Origin: Thermoproteota archaeon
Lineage (GTDB): Archaea; Korarchaeota; Korarchaeia; B14-G2
DNA length: 24,824 nt
Direction of reading: 5' to 3'
Assembly (NCBI GenBank): GCA_003661385.1
Contig: QMWA01000009.1
Location: 1 to 24,824, forward strand
Part shown: piece after piece, positions 21,405 to 24,824 of the stretch
Position numbering within the stretch: position 1 is the stretch's first letter
Layout of the letters: each line of letters begins with the position of its first letter
Position numbers and translations under genes: made by a program
The notes under the pieces: model-generated
Seen by the model: the letters and a program-made list of their open reading frames with translations, nothing else
Told to the model about the DNA's origin: nothing
The model's database searches: none

Positions 21405-23237
21405 CTAGAGCCCGCCGACGAACACAGGCCTCATTGAGAGCCGTACTGGGAGGTTCAGCGGCCTCCAGGGCAGCCCTCTACACTTGCTGCTGACCTCCTC
21501 GATCAGCTCCTCAATGCTCATCCTCTTATCTCCTCCTCCCCTCTCTCTAACTGCTAAAACTCCTTCTTCAATCTCCTTTGCTCCAACGAACACTATGTAT
21601 GGTATCCACTCCCTTTCAGCAGCGCGGACCTTCCTAGCCAAGCTCATGTCCCTGTCGTCGACATCAGCTCTGATCCTGCTGTCGCTAAGCTTCCTGCAGA
21701 CTTCAAGGCTGTACTCAATGAGCTTCTCGTCAGCTGCGACTGGCAGGATCCTGACCTGGGTCGGTGAGAGCCACAGTGGAAGCTTAGGCTTCTCGCCTTG
21801 CTTCATCTGCTTAGCTGCAGTCTCTAGGAGGGCGTAGATGAACCTCTCAATTGAGCCCATAGATGAGTGGACTATTATAGTGCCCTTCTTCTCTCCCTTC
21901 TCATCAATGTAGTAGATGCCATACCTCTCTGAGTCCTCTATGTCAAGCTGCACTGTGGATAGCTGGGCGTTCCCCCCCTCTGGGTCTATGAACTGGAACT
22001 CGTGCTTCAGTATCCAGTAGTGCTTCCTCTTAGGCAGGAGCTCTATGAGAGCAGGCTTCCCAGTGTACTTCAGCATCTCAAGAAGAGGCTCCTTAAGCCT
22101 GCTGTAGAACTCCTCCACAACCCTAAATGCCACTGCGAAGTCTATTTGGAGTGCTCTAAGGAGGTCAGTGTACCTCTTGAACAGCATTATAAACTCCTTT
22201 ACCCCGCCCTCTAGGCTAGCTGTGAAGCAGTGTATGTCTGGCATGGTGAAGCTTCTCAGCCTACGCAGCCCAACACACTCTCCTCTCTGCTCGTACCTGA
22301 ATGAAGGGGATATCTCATAGAACCTAGCTGGCAGCGACCTGTATGTCAGGGTTGTTGTCTTGAGCATCTCGAAGAGCCCGAAGTCGCCAGCAAACCTCAC
22401 TATAAGCCTCCTTCCATCCAAGTCTATCTCATAGTCCTTCTCCCTGAACTTCTCAGCCTGCTCCCTTATCTCCTCCACGTCTTCCCTGTAGAAGAGTGGG
22501 GTCTCTATCTCCATTGCGCCAAGGCTGTGAGCTATGTCGAGTGCGAGGTCTTCTAGCAGCCTCTTTAGCAGAGTCCCCTTGGGGTAGAACCTGAAGTGCC
22601 CCACGTCTGCAGCAGGCTCATAGTCGACGAGCTCAAGCCTCCTCATAGCCTCGGTGTGGAAGGGCTTGGCTGAAGCCCTTTCTCCACCGAGCTCTATCTT
22701 GATGAGCTCAGCAAGCTCGCTATCCAGCTCAGCAACCTTAGCTGGGTCAGCTGGAAGCTCCTCTCCGCTTGGAGTGAGGACTAGCAGCTTGCTCTCAGCC
22801 TCTTCCTCAACAGTCTTAGCCACCCTAGGTGCCCTGATGTCCCTGTAGGTCTCTGAGAGCGGGTGGCCCTTGCATCTGATCTCAAATGACTTGTACCACC
22901 CAAACGGCGAGCTATATACCTCAAACCCCCCCTCCCTAAGCTTCCCTCTGAATGCCTCCAGAACCTCTAGTGCAACAGATGGTGGAGCAGGGTTGGGTGA
23001 AAGATGCACCCAGGGGTATACCACTACCCTCCTGCAATCTACCCTATCAGATACAGCAGACACCTCACGGGCAGCGTGCTCAGCCACCTCAGGCTTGTCT
23101 CCCCTCTCCACGGTTGTGAACACGACGAGTGCCTCATCTATCCTCTTCTCCTCTGCTTCAGCCTCCTCAGCCTTCTCAATAGCCTTCTCGAGAGGCTTGT
23201 ACCTGATGTAGTCTGCATGCACTATCAGCAGCTTCAA
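21405..23237 (-). CDS. thrS: Threonyl-tRNA synthetase, archaeal type with N-terminal editing domain
   Basis: This 610-residue class II synthetase has three parts. The archaeal D-aminoacyl-deacylase-like editing domain is about 1-140 (MKLLIVHADYIRY, VVYPWVHLSPN, SPFGWYKSFEI). The catalytic core is about 215-500, with motif 2 SPSFRYEQRGE, RSFTMPDIHCF, VHSSMGSIERF and motif 3 LPLWLSPTQVRI. The anticodon domain is about 505-610. Two zinc ligands, H336 and H457, are present; the position usually Cys (AACFGQF-type) is D285 in FAGDFGLF. A single bifunctional gene contrasts with crenarchaea that split editing and charging. The start is TTG 23237, one base after the stop of the upstream gene, so translation is coupled. 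Confidence 0.95.
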   Translation of the reverse strand: MKLLIVHADYIRYKPLEKAIEKAEEAEAEEKRIDEALVVFTTVERGDKPEVAEHAAREVSAVSDRVDCRRVVVYPWVHLSPNPAPPSVALEVLEAFRGKLREGGFEVYSSPFGWYKSFEIRCKGHPLSETYRDIRAPRVAKTVEEEAESKLLVLTPSGEELPADPAKVAELDSELAELIKIELGGERASAKPFHTEAMRRLELVDYEPAADVGHFRFYPKGTLLKRLLEDLALDIAHSLGAMEIETPLFYREDVEEIREQAEKFREKDYEIDLDGRRLIVRFAGDFGLFEMLKTTTLTYRSLPARFYEISPSFRYEQRGECVGLRRLRSFTMPDIHCFTASLEGGVKEFIMLFKRYTDLLRALQIDFAVAFRVVEEFYSRLKEPLLEMLKYTGKPALIELLPKRKHYWILKHEFQFIDPEGGNAQLSTVQLDIEDSERYGIYYIDEKGEKKGTIIVHSSMGSIERFIYALLETAAKQMKQGEKPKLPLWLSPTQVRILPVAADEKLIEYSLEVCRKLSDSRIRADVDDRDMSLARKVRAAEREWIPYIVFVGAKEIEEGVLAVRERGGGDKRMSIEELIEEVSSKCRGLPWRPLNLPVRLSMRPVFVGGL

Positions 23238-23238
23238 C

Positions 23239-24003
23239 CTACCACACTCCCTCTACTGCCTTCAGCCTAGTGGCCTGTGTGTACTTTGCTTTAGCCACTC
23301 CTCCACCTGCAATAAAAGTGTAGCTTGCAGTAGTCTCGGAGGACACCAGGACGCCGGTTTGAAGGTCGTAGTATGCAACGGACTTCAAAGAGAAGCTTCC
23401 ACCTCCCTTCTCGAATGGGGAGATGAACTCCATGGTCAGATTCCTGCCATAGACCTCAATCCTGACGCACCTCAACCTACCTACTGGGGTTGAAACGGAG
23501 TAGACTCCAGCCACCCTGACCTCCACGATGCCGCTGGCACTCATGTTGAAGCCTGGTGCAGCGGCTATCACAGCTTCAAATGGGCTGCTCCAGCTATCTC
23601 CCTCCACAAGCCTTCTACCATACACTCTGACCTCCTCGCCGATTCCTGCTGCAGACTCCAGGATCCTAGCGAGCTCCCCCTCTCCCTCAAGGACTTCTAG
23701 GACCCTTCCCTCCCTATCGACCCTCAGCAGGACCTCTCTGGCTCCAGCCTTACTGAGCAGCCTGAGCCTCAGTGTGCTTGCGCCTGAAGAGGAGCTGACT
23801 ACCTCTAGCTCAAGAGAGCCCTTAGTAGTCTGCTTGACCCCGAGCATCTCAACTTGAGCTACAAAGCTATACTTGTACCTGGCTCCAAGCTTGGGCTGGA
23901 AGTACAGGACCACTTGCTCAGGGGGCTTCAGCAGGGTGTACCCTGCCATGATGGCTGCAGCTGCTAGCAGAGCTGCAGCCGCTATAGCTACCTTCCTAGG
24001 CAT
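23239..24003 (-). CDS. Membrane-anchored exported protein, family not recognised
   Basis: The 254-residue protein begins with a basic residue pair and an Ala-rich hydrophobic segment (about 5-22) that acts as an uncleaved anchor or signal peptide with no lipobox. The rest reads as beta-strand-rich extracytoplasmic sequence with alternating hydrophobics: YKYSFVAQVEML, LRLRLLSK, VRVAGVYSVSTPVG and VAYYDLQTGVLVSSETTASY. The phrase 'YYDLQTGVLV' with 'TPVGRLRCVRIEV' resembles bacterial and archaeal proteins that report a stored or converted sugar or thioester, but I cannot place it in a family. The start is ATG 24003, with a TATA-like GGTTAAAGG (24024-24032) 25 bases upstream, so it is probably leaderless. 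It precedes thrS by one base. Confidence 0.75.
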   Translation of the reverse strand: MPRKVAIAAAALLAAAAIMAGYTLLKPPEQVVLYFQPKLGARYKYSFVAQVEMLGVKQTTKGSLELEVVSSSSGASTLRLRLLSKAGAREVLLRVDREGRVLEVLEGEGELARILESAAGIGEEVRVYGRRLVEGDSWSSPFEAVIAAAPGFNMSASGIVEVRVAGVYSVSTPVGRLRCVRIEVYGRNLTMEFISPFEKGGGSFSLKSVAYYDLQTGVLVSSETTASYTFIAGGGVAKAKYTQATRLKAVEGVW

Positions 24004-24037
24004 GCCTTATTCCTGCAAAAGAAGGTTAAAGGTTTTA

Positions 24038-24289
24038 CTAGCTTACTGCGCTAGGTAGCTCTCCAAGCGCCTTGATCAGCTTGTCTATCTTCCTCTCAAC
24101 CCTATCCACTCTAGCATTCAGTGCTGCCATGCTTTTCACGAGGAGCCCAAACGCCTCTGATGCCCTCTCCAGCGTCGACAGCGTGGTAGCCATGCTAGGC
24201 TGCTTCTCCTCTTCTTTGACGAGATCTGAGGCTCTAACGGGCTCCACCCTGTCAGGCTTGAATGCCCTAGTCACCAACCCTGCTCCCAT
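24038..24289 (-). CDS. Small coiled-coil protein of unknown function
   Basis: The protein has 83 residues from ATG 24289. The N-terminal half is charged and probably disordered (RAFKPDRVEPVRASDLVKEEEK). Residues about 37-76 form an amphipathic coiled coil (LERASEAFGLL, LNARVDRVERKIDKLIKAL) suited to oligomerisation. A TATA-like AATATTA (24309-24315) about 23 bases upstream suggests a leaderless transcript, which supports it being a real gene despite its size. The next gene downstream has its own box, so it may be monocistronic. I recognise no family. Confidence 0.6.
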   Translation of the reverse strand: MGAGLVTRAFKPDRVEPVRASDLVKEEEKQPSMATTLSTLERASEAFGLLVKSMAALNARVDRVERKIDKLIKALGELPSAVS

Positions 24290-24325
24290 CTACTAGGGGA
24301 CAGAAACCAATATTATGCCAGAAGC

Positions 24326-24760
24326 TCATATGTCAAATAACACCCTGAGCTTCCACCCCTCTTCTCCCTTTGATATCTCCATCATCCCGTATGTCACAGC
24401 TTTGATGTCTGTTTTCGGCATGTGCTTCTCAGGGCTGTACTCTTCTCCACGTACCCTCGCCTTAAGCCTGTAGACCTCCCCCTCAGCCACCTCTACGTCG
24501 AACTCGGAGTAGACCTTGCCTTCTGCATCAAACTTGTATAGCAGCTCTTCAAGCCAGCTTACGAGCAGAACCTCCAGGCTATCTGCTTCAAGCTCGACTT
24601 CCTCCTCGATCCTAGGCTCAACTCTGCTCGTATCCACCATTACCTCGAACATCCCTCTAGCTGCCTCAGCAAACGCATCCCCCAGCGTAGGCCCATAGGC
24701 CTCCACGTATGCGTCGCTTGTGTGCTCGAGGAACCTGAAGCCCTTCCTGCTCAAGCTCAC
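24326..24760 (-). CDS. Archease (RtcB RNA-ligase activator)
   Basis: This 144-residue protein stimulates the tRNA-splicing ligase RtcB by promoting guanylylation and turnover. The N-terminal GFRFLEHTSDAYVEAYG with D16, the central LLVSWLEELLYKFD and the late KAVTYGMMEI...LRVLFDI, with a C-terminal Asp, are the family's conserved blocks; the Asp residues form the metal site. RtcB is not in the window. The start is GTG 24760. An in-frame stop lies directly upstream, which limits the choice to this GTG or the TTG two codons later. A palindromic CTTAAACTTAAG at 24781-24792 is centred 26 bases upstream, consistent with a leaderless transcript. Confidence 0.93.
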   Translation of the reverse strand: MSLSRKGFRFLEHTSDAYVEAYGPTLGDAFAEAARGMFEVMVDTSRVEPRIEEEVELEADSLEVLLVSWLEELLYKFDAEGKVYSEFDVEVAEGEVYRLKARVRGEEYSPEKHMPKTDIKAVTYGMMEISKGEEGWKLRVLFDI

Positions 24761-24765
24761 ACCAG

Positions 24766-24824
24766 CTATACTCGCCTCCTCTTAAACTTAAGCCTGACTT
24801 CCCTCCCAGCGAAGGGGCTTCTAG
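24766..24824 (-). CDS. Possible C-terminal end of an upstream gene (partial)
   Basis: From the window edge an open minus-strand frame gives RSPFAGREVRLKFKRRRV and then TAG at 24766-24768, 5 bases before the archease start. The AGG and AAG codons match local usage and the basic end looks protein-like. The piece is too short for a family call, and the archease TATA-like box lies inside it, so it could equally be intergenic DNA. Confidence 0.3.
   Translation of the reverse strand, partial: RSPFAGREVRLKFKRRRV
24781..24792 (-). promoter_or_regulatory. Palindromic TATA-like box of archease
   Basis: CTTAAACTTAAG contains an inverted CTTAA/TTAAG pair centred 26 bases before GTG 24760, the usual distance from TATA box to transcription start. 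This points to a leaderless archease transcript. Confidence 0.45.

Overview
The window is archaeal chromosome and contains no mobile element. The evidence is a replication factor C large subunit, an archaeosine-type tRNA-guanine transglycosylase, an archaeal threonyl-tRNA synthetase with its N-terminal editing domain, archease, a (geranylgeranyl/heptaprenyl)glyceryl phosphate synthase and AT-rich TATA-like boxes 24-43 bases upstream of most starts. Arginine is written mostly AGG/AGA, and TTG is a frequent start codon (about 9 of 26 complete genes). GC content is moderately high. A thermophilic member of the Thermoproteota/Korarchaeota side of the Archaea fits, but I cannot name the genus from sequence alone. 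Genes are packed tightly, often with 1-5 bases between stop and start, and several convergent pairs overlap.

Layout: 1-922 is the 3' part of a metallo-beta-lactamase/beta-CASP nuclease. 924-2720 holds S-adenosylhomocysteine hydrolase and a divergent GNAT acetyltransferase. 2653-2964 is a small ribbon-helix-helix/UPF0175 protein overlapping the acetyltransferase tail. 3073-4627 is a zinc-finger/M50 membrane protease followed by a DUF63 membrane protein. 4628-4817 is the longest non-coding stretch; it contains nested inverted repeats that may form a structured RNA, plus the promoter of the next gene. 4818-10945 is a complete peptide/oligopeptide ABC importer (binding protein, two permeases, two ATPases). 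10919-12266 is an unrecognised gene and a CPBP-type membrane protein. 12315-14627 contains the ether-lipid gene, an aminotransferase and a NikR-like regulator. 14695-18359 is a probable operon: 6-phospho-3-hexuloisomerase, zinc-ribbon NAD synthetase, a dolichol/phytol-kinase-like membrane enzyme and RfcL. 18360-21397 has a rhomboid protease, then a TudS-related desulfidase candidate overlapping the archaeosine TGT. 21405-24760 is a minus-strand block: ThrRS, an anchored exported protein, a small coiled-coil protein and archease.

The most interesting item is the transporter's binding protein (4818-6842). The segment that normally forms the C-terminus of family 5 solute-binding proteins lies at the N-terminus, after a membrane anchor and a Lys/Glu/Val repeat stalk, and is absent from the C-terminus. 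The gene reads as a natural circular permutation with its new termini in a long loop after the DPDNF motif. Other points of interest are a candidate H/ACA-like RNA upstream of it, a NadE with a fused zinc ribbon, a desulfidase-like gene translationally coupled to archaeosine TGT, a NikR-like regulator lacking the nickel ligands, and a CPBP protein missing catalytic histidines.
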